Of a stretch of 64,000 nt of DNA, positions 29,345-37,335 are shown in pieces. A program made the translations under genes and the position numbers. The stretch covers positions 124,001-188,000 of the forward strand of contig NZ_NQJF01000006.1 of the NCBI RefSeq assembly GCF_002245495.1. Reading direction: 5' to 3'. Under the pieces are notes generated by a model, which was not told the DNA's origin, did not search any database, and worked only from the letters and a program-made list of their open reading frames with translations. Every line of letters begins with the position of its first letter. The first letter of the stretch is position 1. This DNA is from Oceanimonas baumannii (GTDB taxonomy: Bacteria; Pseudomonadota; Gammaproteobacteria; Enterobacterales; Aeromonadaceae).

Positions 29345-29958
29345 AATTTAATCACCTCCGTGGCGGCCGGGCTTTGCCCATGGCAACGGGCATAAAAACG
29401 ATCATATACGTGTTTTACTCAGGTATGAACATATCGTTACACAAGATTATCCACAGAAAAACTGGATAAGTTTGCTGAGGGTGCTGTTTCACCGTCATTA
29501 CAGCGTTTTAATACTCATAAAGCACGGAGATGCAGCGTATCTACGAGAGATATTGGCTGATATTTGTGGATAACTAATGGTTGGTTATTTATTGAGCGGT
29601 GGTAGTTATCAACATGGAAGTACCAGATCTAACGCCTGATCAAAGATCCAGATCGATCCAGTTTTACTGGTGTAACTAGCTGTTTATTAATGATTTATAA
29701 TTCCATTGTTGAAGCAGATCACAAGCTTTAAAAAACGCTGATCTACCTTGAAGGGACACCTATACCGTTTTTATCACAACATTATTCACAGGAATTGGGG
29801 GAAACCACTCCTTAAGTCAGCTTTTTTTGTTTATAAGTGTTGACAAACTGATGAGTTATTCAGTTTTTGCCGCTAAATGAATATGCAGGCACGATTTGCC
29901 GGAAATGGGGGAATATGGAACAATCGTGACATGTTAGCTTTATTAATCTGGTGATTGC
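29345..29958. promoter_or_regulatory. AT-rich gap with DnaA boxes (DARS2-like)
   Basis: There is no gene in this 614-base gap between divergent mutH and rppH. It holds three perfect DnaA boxes (TTATNCACA): TTATCCACA at 29447-29455, its reverse complement at 29565-29573, and TTATTCACA at 29782-29790. A near-match in reverse orientation (CTGGATAA, 29462-29469) lies six bases after the first box, and TTATCAACA lies near 29606. Several GATC sites cluster at 29638-29745. E. coli DARS2, which regenerates ATP-DnaA, lies in the intergenic region beside mutH as I recall it. The functional call is an inference. Confidence 0.55.
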
Positions 29959-30516
29959 GTGATAGATGGCGACGGATTTCGTCCCAATGTAGGCATAGTG
30001 ATCTGCAATCGCAAAGGCCAGGTATTGTGGGCCAGACGCTATGGCCAGCACTCCTGGCAGTTTCCCCAGGGGGGAGTGGATGATGGGGAAAGCCCTGAAC
30101 AGGCCATGTACCGGGAGTTGTACGAAGAGATCGGACTTAAACCCGAGAATGTAACCTTGCTGGCGGTCACCCGTCACTGGCTCAAGTACAAGCTGCCCAA
30201 GAGGCTGGTTCGGTGGGACAGCAACCCTGTCTGCATTGGGCAGAAACAAAAATGGTTTTTGCTGCGATTGGACCCGGATCATGAATCACATATCGAGTTC
30301 GGCTGCCACGGGCATCCTGAATTTGATGACTGGCGCTGGGTAAGCTATTGGTACCCGGTTCGGCAGGTGGTGTCTTTTAAAAGGGAAGTATACCGGCGGG
30401 TGTTGAGGGAGTTTGCTCCGGTTGTTATGGCAGAGCAGGGTCGCCAGCGCCATGAGCAGGGACGTCACCGGCCAGAGCATGGCCGTCAGCGGGATGGGCG
30501 CAGACGGCACAGATAG
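29959..30516 (+). CDS. rppH: RNA pyrophosphohydrolase RppH
   Basis: A 185-residue Nudix enzyme that removes pyrophosphate from mRNA 5' ends and triggers RNase E decay. The Nudix box [22 protein letters not shown] is at about residues 37-58. The start is GTG ([17 protein letters not shown]), as in E. coli. The C-terminal ~28 residues are an Arg/His/Gln-rich low-complexity tail (repeats of GRQRHEQ and GRHRPEH) not needed for the fold. ptsP follows after 15 bases. Confidence 0.96.
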   Translation: MIDGDGFRPNVGIVICNRKGQVLWARRYGQHSWQFPQGGVDDGESPEQAMYRELYEEIGLKPENVTLLAVTRHWLKYKLPKRLVRWDSNPVCIGQKQKWFLLRLDPDHESHIEFGCHGHPEFDDWRWVSYWYPVRQVVSFKREVYRRVLREFAPVVMAEQGRQRHEQGRHRPEHGRQRDGRRRHR

Positions 30517-30531
30517 CAAAAGGGGGCTGCA

Positions 30532-32790
30532 GTGCTAAAAGAACTGAGGGAAATCGTCCAGCGGGTCACGGCCAGCTCCGATCTGCATGAAGCCATGTCG
30601 GAGCTGACGCAGCAAACCCGTCAGGTTATGCTGGCTGACTGCTGCTCCATTTATCTGCGTCGTGAGGAAGAGCCGTTTTATTTGCTTGCGGCTACCGATG
30701 GTCTGGCACCCGAGGCAGTCGGACTCGCCCGTATTCCCCTTGGCGAAGGGATTGTCGGTCTGGTGGGGGAAAAGGAAGAACTGATCAACCTGGCCGATGC
30801 CCGCCACCACCCCAGCTTTAAGTACCTGCCCGAAGCCCACGAAGATGAGTTCAGATCTTTTCTCGGGGCACCTATTATTCATCAGCGCAAGACGCTTGGT
30901 GTGCTGGTGGTTCAGCAAAAACAAGTCCGTTTGTTTGAAGAAGGTGAAGAGTCCTTTCTGGTAACGCTGGCGGCTCAGCTGGCTACCGTCATTGCCCATG
31001 CCGAAGCCAAGGGAAACCTTAAATCGCGTAACTGGAAAGGCATGCTCAAGGGGCTTGCCGGTTCTCCCGGTGTGGCCATTGGCAAAGCCTGGGTGTGGCG
31101 GCCCCGGGTTGAACTGGGCAGAGTACGGCTGCGTCGCGCCGATGATAAGCCGGTACAGCACCAGCGGCTCGACAAAGTACTGCAGCAGGTAGAGGAAGAG
31201 CTGGACAGCATGGCGCTGCGTTTTAAAGAGGCTTCTTCTGCTGACTCCATTGCGGTCTTTGAGGTGTATCAGTATATCCTCAAGGATCCGGTATTTATTG
31301 GTCTTATTCGTGATGAAATTGATCAGGGCTGGACCGCGGGCAGCGCAGTGAAGCGGGTATGTGAGCAGCAAATCGCCTGTTTTTCCGGTATGTCCGACCT
31401 CTATTTACGGGAGCGGGCTGCCGATATCCGGGACCTGGGCCAGCGCTTGCTGACCCGCCTTATCCATGAAGACGAAGGTCCCCTCAGCCTGAGCGAGCCC
31501 ATGGTTTTGGTTGCCGATGAAATCAGTGCCACCCTGATTGCTGAAATTCCTCGTAACAAGCTCAGGGCCATTGTGTCGGCCAAAGGTTCTATCAACTCCC
31601 ATGCAGCTATTCTGGCACGGGCCATGGGGATACCGGCGGTAATGGGTATTGATCATTCTTTTGAGCTGCTTGAAGATCGGCTGATGGTGGTTGACGGTTA
31701 CACCGGTGAACTGCTGATTGAGCCACCTGACTCGGTCCTGAAAGAATATCACCGGGTGATTGCCGAAGAAGTGCAGATGGACGAGCTTTTTGCCACTGTG
31801 CGTTCAGAAGCGTCGCATACTCTGGATCAGGTGCAGATCTCATTATTACTGAATGCGGGCCTCAGTGCCGATGCCGATATTGCGATGAATGATACCGCTG
31901 ATGGAGTCGGGCTGTTTCGTACTGAAATCCCCTTTATGATGCGGGATCGTTTCCCTTCTGAGCTGGAGCAGGTACACAGCTACCGACGGGTGCTCACCAG
32001 TTATGTGGGCAAACCGGTATGCATGCGTACTCTGGATGTGGGGGGGGATAAACAGCTGCCTTATTTCCCGATTGTGGAAGAAAACCCATTTCTGGGCTGG
32101 CGTGGCATTCGCCTTACGCTGGATCATCCCGAGATCTTTCTGGTTCAGCTGAAGGCCATGCTCAGAGCCAGCATCGGGCTGGATAATCTGTCCATCATGT
32201 TGCCGATGGTAGGCAGCCTTGAAGAAGTCCGGGTTGCACGCCGGCTGCTGGACAGAGCCTGGCGCGAGGTGTCGGCAGAAACCGCCGGTGAGCAGGGTAT
32301 TATCCGTTATCCCAGTCTGGGGGTGATGATTGAGGTGCCGTCGTTGTTGTACCAGCTGGCGGAACTGGCTCCGCTGGTGGATTTCTGGTCGGTGGGTACC
32401 AACGACCTGACCCAATACCTGCTGGCAGTGGATCGCAATAATGGCCGGGTGGCCGATATTTATGACTCACTACACCCCGCGGTGCTGCGAGCCCTGCAGC
32501 AAATTATTGATACTGCCCGCCAGCATGCCCGGCCGGTGTCTATCTGTGGTGAGCTGGCCGGGGATCCCATTGGCGTGTTGGTGCTGATGGCCATGGGCTA
32601 TCGCCGTTTCAGTATGAATAACAGTAATATCATGCGCATCAAATATATCGTGCGGCAGTCGCGTATTGATGAGCTGCAGAAGTTGTTGCAGGAAGCACTC
32701 AGTCACCGCCATACCGGGGCCTTTAAAGGCATCTTCGGGCGCTACCTTGAAGAACGCGGCCTGGGAGGCCTGCTGCGGGCGGGGCTGTAG
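30532..32790 (+). CDS. ptsP: PTS-Ntr enzyme I (phosphoenolpyruvate phosphotransferase)
   Basis: A 752-residue enzyme that passes phosphate from PEP to NPr in the nitrogen-related PTS. An N-terminal GAF domain (residues ~15-165) senses nitrogen status in E. coli. The enzyme I domain follows: the phospho-His is in GSINSHAAILARAMGIPAV, and the PEP barrel has GLFRTEIPFM, GTNDLTQYLLAVDRNN and the catalytic Cys of SICGELAGDP. The start is GTG 30532 with AGGGGG upstream. It is co-transcribed with rppH. Confidence 0.96.
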   Translation: MLKELREIVQRVTASSDLHEAMSELTQQTRQVMLADCCSIYLRREEEPFYLLAATDGLAPEAVGLARIPLGEGIVGLVGEKEELINLADARHHPSFKYLPEAHEDEFRSFLGAPIIHQRKTLGVLVVQQKQVRLFEEGEESFLVTLAAQLATVIAHAEAKGNLKSRNWKGMLKGLAGSPGVAIGKAWVWRPRVELGRVRLRRADDKPVQHQRLDKVLQQVEEELDSMALRFKEASSADSIAVFEVYQYILKDPVFIGLIRDEIDQGWTAGSAVKRVCEQQIACFSGMSDLYLRERAADIRDLGQRLLTRLIHEDEGPLSLSEPMVLVADEISATLIAEIPRNKLRAIVSAKGSINSHAAILARAMGIPAVMGIDHSFELLEDRLMVVDGYTGELLIEPPDSVLKEYHRVIAEEVQMDELFATVRSEASHTLDQVQISLLLNAGLSADADIAMNDTADGVGLFRTEIPFMMRDRFPSELEQVHSYRRVLTSYVGKPVCMRTLDVGGDKQLPYFPIVEENPFLGWRGIRLTLDHPEIFLVQLKAMLRASIGLDNLSIMLPMVGSLEEVRVARRLLDRAWREVSAETAGEQGIIRYPSLGVMIEVPSLLYQLAELAPLVDFWSVGTNDLTQYLLAVDRNNGRVADIYDSLHPAVLRALQQIIDTARQHARPVSICGELAGDPIGVLVLMAMGYRRFSMNNSNIMRIKYIVRQSRIDELQKLLQEALSHRHTGAFKGIFGRYLEERGLGGLLRAGL

Positions 32791-32801
32791 TGCATCGCAA
32801 G

Positions 32802-33044
32802 GCGAAGCAGCTGCGCGGTTGCGCTCCGCCGACATACTTCGATGAATGCCACTCACCAAAGAATCCTGCTGCGAACATATTCAATGTTCGGTCAGGCTTT
32901 TTTACTTCGTCACGGCGAGTAAGCTCGCCCCATGTAACGCTCGTCAAATACCATTTCTGGTGGTCAGGTGCGCAGCGGAGCCCACAGGGAAGTGTTCACG
33001 GTGTGTCAGCGAAGTAGTGCCTTTGGCCCGACGAAATGCACAGC
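32802..33044. repeat. Dispersed intergenic repeat, copy B
   Basis: This occupies most of the 316-base gap between ptsP and lgt, where no gene is seen. It matches copy A (28291-28627) in three blocks: 32802-32834, 32929-32943 and 32970-33044. In the last block about three quarters of positions are identical. Between the first two blocks this copy has about 80 extra bases with two hairpins: CGAACAT/ATGTTCG (32872-32890) and GGCGAG/CTCGCC (~32914-32929). Confidence 0.65.
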
Positions 33045-33106
33045 TCCACAGACACTTGTCACGGTTTGCCTTACAATACCCGCTTTCAAATTTTCGGGGT
33101 AAGCGC

Positions 33107-33925
33107 ATGTCTGATTCTCATTGGGTGTTTCCCGGTTTCGATCCCATAGCCATCGAGCTGGGACCGTTGGCGGTGCACTGGTATGGCCTTATGTACCTGC
33201 TGGGGTTTGTGTTCGCCTGGTGGCTGGGTAACCGGCGGGCGGCGCAGCCGGGCTCGGAATGGACCAAGGATCAGGTATCCGATGTGCTCTTTTATGGCTT
33301 TCTGGGCGTAATAGTTGGCGGCCGGCTTGGCTATGTGTTTTTCTACCAGTTCGACACCTTCCTTGCGGATCCCGTCTATCTCATCAAAATCTGGTCCGGC
33401 GGGATGTCGTTCCACGGAGGGTTGCTGGGCGTACTGACCGCTTTCTGGCTGTTCGGGCGCAAGCACAACAAAACTTTCTTTGCCGTTTCCGATTTTATTG
33501 CTCCGCTCATTCCTTTTGGGCTGGGGGCCGGACGTCTGGGTAACTTCATTAATGGTGAGCTCTGGGGACGGGTAACTGATGTGCCCTGGGGGATTATCTT
33601 TCCGGCGGCGGGAGCGCTGCCCCGGCACCCGTCTCAGCTTTACCAGTTCGCCCTGGAAGGGGTGGCGTTGTTACTTATTCTCAATCTGGTCTGGCGTGCC
33701 CGTCCGCCCCGGGGAGTCGTCTCAGGCCTGTTTTTGCTGTGCTACGGACTGTTCCGCTTCCTGGTGGAATTTGTACGTGAGCCCGATGCCCAGCTGGGGC
33801 TGTATCTCGATGTCTTCAGCATGGGCCAGTTGTTGTCGTTGCCAATGATGATTGGCGGCGCCCTGATGTTATGGGCGGCCTGCCGCCGTCCTCAATGGTT
33901 TGGTAACGGAGCAAAAAGCGCATGA
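33107..33925 (+). CDS. lgt: Prolipoprotein diacylglyceryl transferase
   Basis: A 272-residue membrane enzyme that transfers a diacylglyceryl group to the lipobox cysteine of prolipoproteins. About seven membrane segments are visible. The family signature [14 protein letters not shown] is present, and MSFHGGLLG contains the essential His. ATG 33107 ([13 protein letters not shown]) is preferred to the longer frame beginning at 32846, which is repeat-derived. The stop overlaps thyA as ATGA. Confidence 0.96.
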   Translation: MSDSHWVFPGFDPIAIELGPLAVHWYGLMYLLGFVFAWWLGNRRAAQPGSEWTKDQVSDVLFYGFLGVIVGGRLGYVFFYQFDTFLADPVYLIKIWSGGMSFHGGLLGVLTAFWLFGRKHNKTFFAVSDFIAPLIPFGLGAGRLGNFINGELWGRVTDVPWGIIFPAAGALPRHPSQLYQFALEGVALLLILNLVWRARPPRGVVSGLFLLCYGLFRFLVEFVREPDAQLGLYLDVFSMGQLLSLPMMIGGALMLWAACRRPQWFGNGAKSA

Positions 33926-34716
33926 AAGCCTATCTCGAACTGATGCAACATATTCTGGATCACGGTGAACACAAAGAAGACCGCACCGGTACCGGTACAC
34001 TGTCGGTATTCGGACACCAGATGCGCTTTAATCTGGCCGACGGCTTTCCGCTGGTCACCACCAAAAAATGTCACCTCAGATCCATTATTCATGAACTGCT
34101 GTGGTTCCTGAATGGCGATACCAATACTGCCTATCTCAAGGAAAATGGCGTCAGTATCTGGGATGAATGGGCTGATGAAAACGGCGAGCTGGGTCCTGTG
34201 TATGGCAAGCAATGGCGTAGCTGGGAAGCCGCTGATGGCCGGGTAATCGATCAGATAAGCCAGGCCATGGAGACCATTAAAGCCAACCCGGACAGCCGCC
34301 GCATTATTGTTTCGGCCTGGAACGTGGGGGAACTGGATAAAATGGCCTTGTCGCCCTGCCATGCCCTGTTTCAGTTTTACGTGGCCAACGGCAAGTTATC
34401 CAGCCAGCTGTATCAGCGCAGCTGTGATGTTTTCTTGGGGCTGCCGTTTAATATTGCCAGCTATGCGCTGCTGACCATGATGATGGCTCAGCAGGCTGGG
34501 CTGGAGCCGGGAGACTTTGTCTGGAGTGGAGGGGATGTGCATCTCTACAGTAACCACCTGGAGCAGGCCCGTCTGCAGCTGAGCCGAGAGCCGAGAGCCT
34601 TGCCTGTGATGCGGCTGGCACGCCGCCCGGATTCACTGTTTGATTATGTTTATGAGGATTTTATTCTGGAAGAATACCTTCCGCACCCTCATATAAAAGC
34701 ACCGGTTGCCATTTGA
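33922..34716 (+). CDS. thyA: Thymidylate synthase
   Basis: A 264-residue enzyme that makes dTMP from dUMP with methylene-tetrahydrofolate. The catalytic Cys is in [12 protein letters not shown]; the dUMP-binding [19 protein letters not shown] and the N-terminal [17 protein letters not shown] are typical. The length equals E. coli ThyA. It is coupled to lgt by a four-base overlap, a conserved arrangement. Confidence 0.98.
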   Translation: MKAYLELMQHILDHGEHKEDRTGTGTLSVFGHQMRFNLADGFPLVTTKKCHLRSIIHELLWFLNGDTNTAYLKENGVSIWDEWADENGELGPVYGKQWRSWEAADGRVIDQISQAMETIKANPDSRRIIVSAWNVGELDKMALSPCHALFQFYVANGKLSSQLYQRSCDVFLGLPFNIASYALLTMMMAQQAGLEPGDFVWSGGDVHLYSNHLEQARLQLSREPRALPVMRLARRPDSLFDYVYEDFILEEYLPHPHIKAPVAI

Positions 34717-34892
34717 CAGATTTTTGTTTGTAAATAAAGCTATACTTTAGTTTAACATTTTATATTCATCGGAATTTATAAGGCGTTTTGCGCTTTCTTT
34801 CGTTATTCCCGAGGTGTTAATCAGAAACAACCGATTATTACCTCTGTAACAAGCTGATTACACTCGGGCTGTTCTTTGAGAAGGAGCTCGTT

Positions 34893-36092
34893 ATGTCTCA
34901 TGTGCTTAAACGCTTCCTGGCCATGGAGTCGGCCGGTGGCATTCTGCTGATTATTGCCGCCCTGATCGCCATGCTGATGGCCAATACCGGTCTGTCCGGC
35001 ATGTATCAGGAATTTCTTGGTACCCGTATTCAGTTACGCATCAGTGATCTTGATCTCGATAAACCGCTGCTGCTGTGGGTAAACGATGGCATGATGGCGG
35101 TGTTCTTTCTGCTGGTCGGCCTTGAGGTCAAGCGCGAGATGGTGGAAGGCGCGCTTTCAACCCGTGAAAAAGCCATGTTTCCGGCGCTGGCGGCTATCGG
35201 CGGCATGGTGTTCCCGGCACTGTGGTTTATGTTCATCAACCTGGGTGAACCGGCCAATCAGAGCGGATGGGCTATTCCTGCGGCAACGGACATTGCTTTT
35301 GCCCTGGGGGTGATGGCCCTGCTGGGTAAGCGAGTGCCGCTTACCCTGAAAGTGTTTCTGCTGGCGCTGGCGATCATCGACGATCTGGGCGCTATTATCA
35401 TTATTGCCCTGTTTTACAACCATGGTGTCGATTTCACCGCAATGGCAGTAGGGGCGCTGGGTATTGTCGGCCTGGTGTGGCTGAACCGGGCCCGGGTGTG
35501 TAACCTGGTGCCTTATCTGTTGCTGGGCTGGATTCTGTGGGTGGCAGTGCTCAAGTCAGGCGTACACGCGACGCTGGCCGGTGTGATCCTCGGATTCCTG
35601 ATCCCGCTGTATGGCCACCGCTTTTCACCTTCCAAGCAGCTGGAGCACTTTCTTCATCCCTGGTGCGCCTTTGTTATTCTGCCGTTGTTTGCCTTTGTTA
35701 ACGCCGGGGTATCGTTGGAAGGGCTGTCGCTGGCAGATCTCACCTCGGCCTTGCCACTGGGAGTGATGGCGGGTCTGCTGCTGGGCAAGCCCATGGGGAT
35801 ATTCCTGGTAAGCTGGCTGTCGGTACGGCTGGGTTATGCCCAGTTGCCAGCAGGGGTATGCTTCAAGCAAATATTTGCGGTATCCGTGCTGTGTGGCATT
35901 GGCTTTACCATGTCGATTTTCATCTCTTCACTGGCCTTTGCCGACCAGGCCCAGCTGGCTAATCTGTCGCGCCTCGGCATTCTGATGGGCTCGACCCTGG
36001 CTGCGGTGAGTGGTTATATCATGCTAAGACAGGTCTTGCCGCACAGGGAGCCGCAGCGACGAAAGGTGTCTGTGCATACTCAGCTGGTGTAA
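34893..36092 (+). CDS. nhaA: Na+/H+ antiporter NhaA
   Basis: A 399-residue antiporter with about twelve membrane segments that exports sodium in exchange for protons at alkaline pH. The ion-binding aspartate pair is in [37 protein letters not shown] is the other unwound-helix region. AAGGAG precedes the ATG. The 176-base upstream gap is AT-rich, with a TATACT -10-like box near 34739, but no certain promoter could be assigned. Confidence 0.97.
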   Translation: MSHVLKRFLAMESAGGILLIIAALIAMLMANTGLSGMYQEFLGTRIQLRISDLDLDKPLLLWVNDGMMAVFFLLVGLEVKREMVEGALSTREKAMFPALAAIGGMVFPALWFMFINLGEPANQSGWAIPAATDIAFALGVMALLGKRVPLTLKVFLLALAIIDDLGAIIIIALFYNHGVDFTAMAVGALGIVGLVWLNRARVCNLVPYLLLGWILWVAVLKSGVHATLAGVILGFLIPLYGHRFSPSKQLEHFLHPWCAFVILPLFAFVNAGVSLEGLSLADLTSALPLGVMAGLLLGKPMGIFLVSWLSVRLGYAQLPAGVCFKQIFAVSVLCGIGFTMSIFISSLAFADQAQLANLSRLGILMGSTLAAVSGYIMLRQVLPHREPQRRKVSVHTQLV

Positions 36093-36114
36093 GTCTGCAC
36101 ACGGATGCCAAATG

Positions 36115-36150
36115 AACCGGCCGGGTATAAAAACCCGGCCGGTTTCTTTA
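36115..36150 (+). terminator. Intrinsic terminator after nhaA
   Basis: AACCGGCCGGGT and ACCCGGCCGGTT (36115-36126 and 36133-36144) form a perfect 12-pair stem with a six-base loop, followed by TCTTT. It is the last feature that is clearly of the host chromosome on this side. Confidence 0.9.
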
Positions 36151-36704
36151 TGATGGAGCATTGCATGGTGGAGGCGGCAGCTTGTCACATCTGAACTACA
36201 ACCATCTTTAATATCCTTTATCTTTAAATTCCTTTTAAATCAATATTTTATATTTCTGGTTTTGCCTTAATGGCGACACTTTGGCGGCATCTGTTTAAGT
36301 GGCGACGCCATTGATCTGATTTGAAATTCCCATTCTCACGATTCCCAGGCGTGGCGCGGCTTTGCGCTGGCCCGGTGTTTTGCCTGTGTCAGGCTAGTGC
36401 CCACGTAAACGGCACGAAGGCCAGGCACGATGGGGCCTTACCGATCCTGCCGGTGATCTGCCAGCGCTCTAATTCCTTCATTTTCGTGCAATTTCCTTCA
36501 CTGGTTGCAGATCCTCAGATCCCCCGCAGATCCCTGTAACAGCGAGGGTTGGCGGTTGGTTTTGCACACCCGCAGAATTTCATAATTTTTATGACGCAAA
36601 GCGCGAAGGCGGGCGCGGAGGAGCGCGGTTTCCGTGGGGCGAGCGCGTGCGTGGGCGGTTGCCGTGGCGGCGCCGGCCCGGGTGCTGCTGGGGTACGGAT
36701 ACAA
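36151..36704. other. Non-coding junction between host chromosome and prophage
   Basis: No convincing gene is found in about 550 bases between the nhaA terminator and the prophage cargo genes. The base composition switches from AT-rich (36180-36330) to very GC-rich (36600-36700). TGGCGAC occurs twice (near 36271 and 36301) around TTTGGCGGCA, within outer arms AATGGCG/CGCCATT; this recalls terminal repeats of IS21-family elements. CAGATCC is repeated three times near 36508-36534. The prophage left attachment site should lie here, but no tRNA or duplicated core could be identified from one side only. Confidence 0.4.
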
Positions 36705-36730
36705 GAAGGCGGCCGCTTTGGGCCGCCTAG
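36705..36730 (-). terminator. Hairpin after prophage cargo genes
   Basis: AGGCGGCC and GGCCGCCT pair around a short loop about 30 bases beyond the 36757 stop. Read on the minus strand the hairpin is followed by TTCTTGT, so it could stop the late/cargo transcript before it enters the host. Confidence 0.5.
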
Positions 36731-36756
36731 GTGGGTTATCTATGAGTCAGAGGCGT

Positions 36757-37023
36757 TCAGCCTCTGGCTTCTCTTCCTGGCTCATCTTCAGGTACTCGCC
36801 ACCGCCAGTAACGATCAGGCTTTACCCAAACCACAGTCTCAGCCGTGTATTTGAGGAATGCAGATAACACTGGCTTCGCAAGAACCTGATTACCGTCGGC
36901 GTTCTCTTTCAAGAGTTCCTCCGCCCCCGATTTAACCAAGTAGTCGACCACATCATCCTGGTAGATGCAGCCTTCTTTTTCTAGAGCTGCAATCATCCAG
37001 GCTGATACGTCGCTGGCCTTCAC
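36757..37023 (-). CDS. Small conserved protein (DUF6953-like), prophage cargo
   Basis: An 88-residue protein, MKASDVSAWMIAALEKEGCI to the stop, with YQDDVVDYLVKSGAEELL and a Trp-rich end (VVWVKPDRYWRWRVPEDEPG). I recall similar small proteins annotated as a domain of unknown function, but the function is unknown. It overlaps the upstream gene by four bases (ATGA). Its stop codon lies in the loop of a perfect 7-pair hairpin (CAGAGGC/GCCTCTG, 36748-36766). Confidence 0.7.
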   Translation of the reverse strand: MKASDVSAWMIAALEKEGCIYQDDVVDYLVKSGAEELLKENADGNQVLAKPVLSAFLKYTAETVVWVKPDRYWRWRVPEDEPGREARG

Positions 37024-37241
37024 TTGGCCTCGCCTCTTTTTCTAACCAGTTCAAGTGACTCTTCAGGAAAGGTACCAGAGTCCAATTTTTTACCGGCGAA
37101 CCATTGGGCTTTGTAGTTCCCAGAGAAACTACGATCGCCACTATAAGATGAAATTAATTGATTGATTGTCATTTCAGGGCCGCCGGCCGTTAGACGCACA
37201 ATATCACCCAGCTCATAAATAGCTTCTCTTTCAGCACTCAT
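37020..37241 (-). CDS. DUF2158/YodC-like small protein, prophage cargo
   Basis: A 73-residue protein with the family pattern: a start with YELGDIVRLTAGGPEMTI, then YKAQWFAGKKLDSGTFPEESLEL. YodC-type proteins have a small beta fold and no firmly known function; they are often found on mobile elements. It forms a two-gene unit with the next gene and lies between the phage spike gene and the host junction, a typical place for lysogenic conversion genes. Confidence 0.7.
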   Translation of the reverse strand: MSAEREAIYELGDIVRLTAGGPEMTINQLISSYSGDRSFSGNYKAQWFAGKKLDSGTFPEESLELVRKRGEAK

Positions 37242-37335
37242 CTTCTATCTCCATAAAAAACAACATAATAGATATTGGGATGGTTCCAAATGATTCAATG
37301 CTGAACAAAAAATATTCGCTAATTTATTTTACCCT

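Noticed and set aside
29345-29958. Chromosome replication origin (oriC)
   Set aside because: DnaA boxes and GATC sites are present, but there is no dnaA, mnmG or mioC neighbour and no clear AT-rich 13-mer array. The mutH location fits a DARS2-type element better.
32846-33106. N-terminal extension of Lgt or a small gene before it
   Set aside because: The frame runs through the dispersed repeat, has no family similarity, and ATG 33107 has a proper ribosome-binding site.
36151-36756. A tRNA gene as the prophage attachment site
   Set aside because: I looked for cloverleaf arms and a CCA end in this junction and found none; the attachment core cannot be defined without the right end of the prophage.
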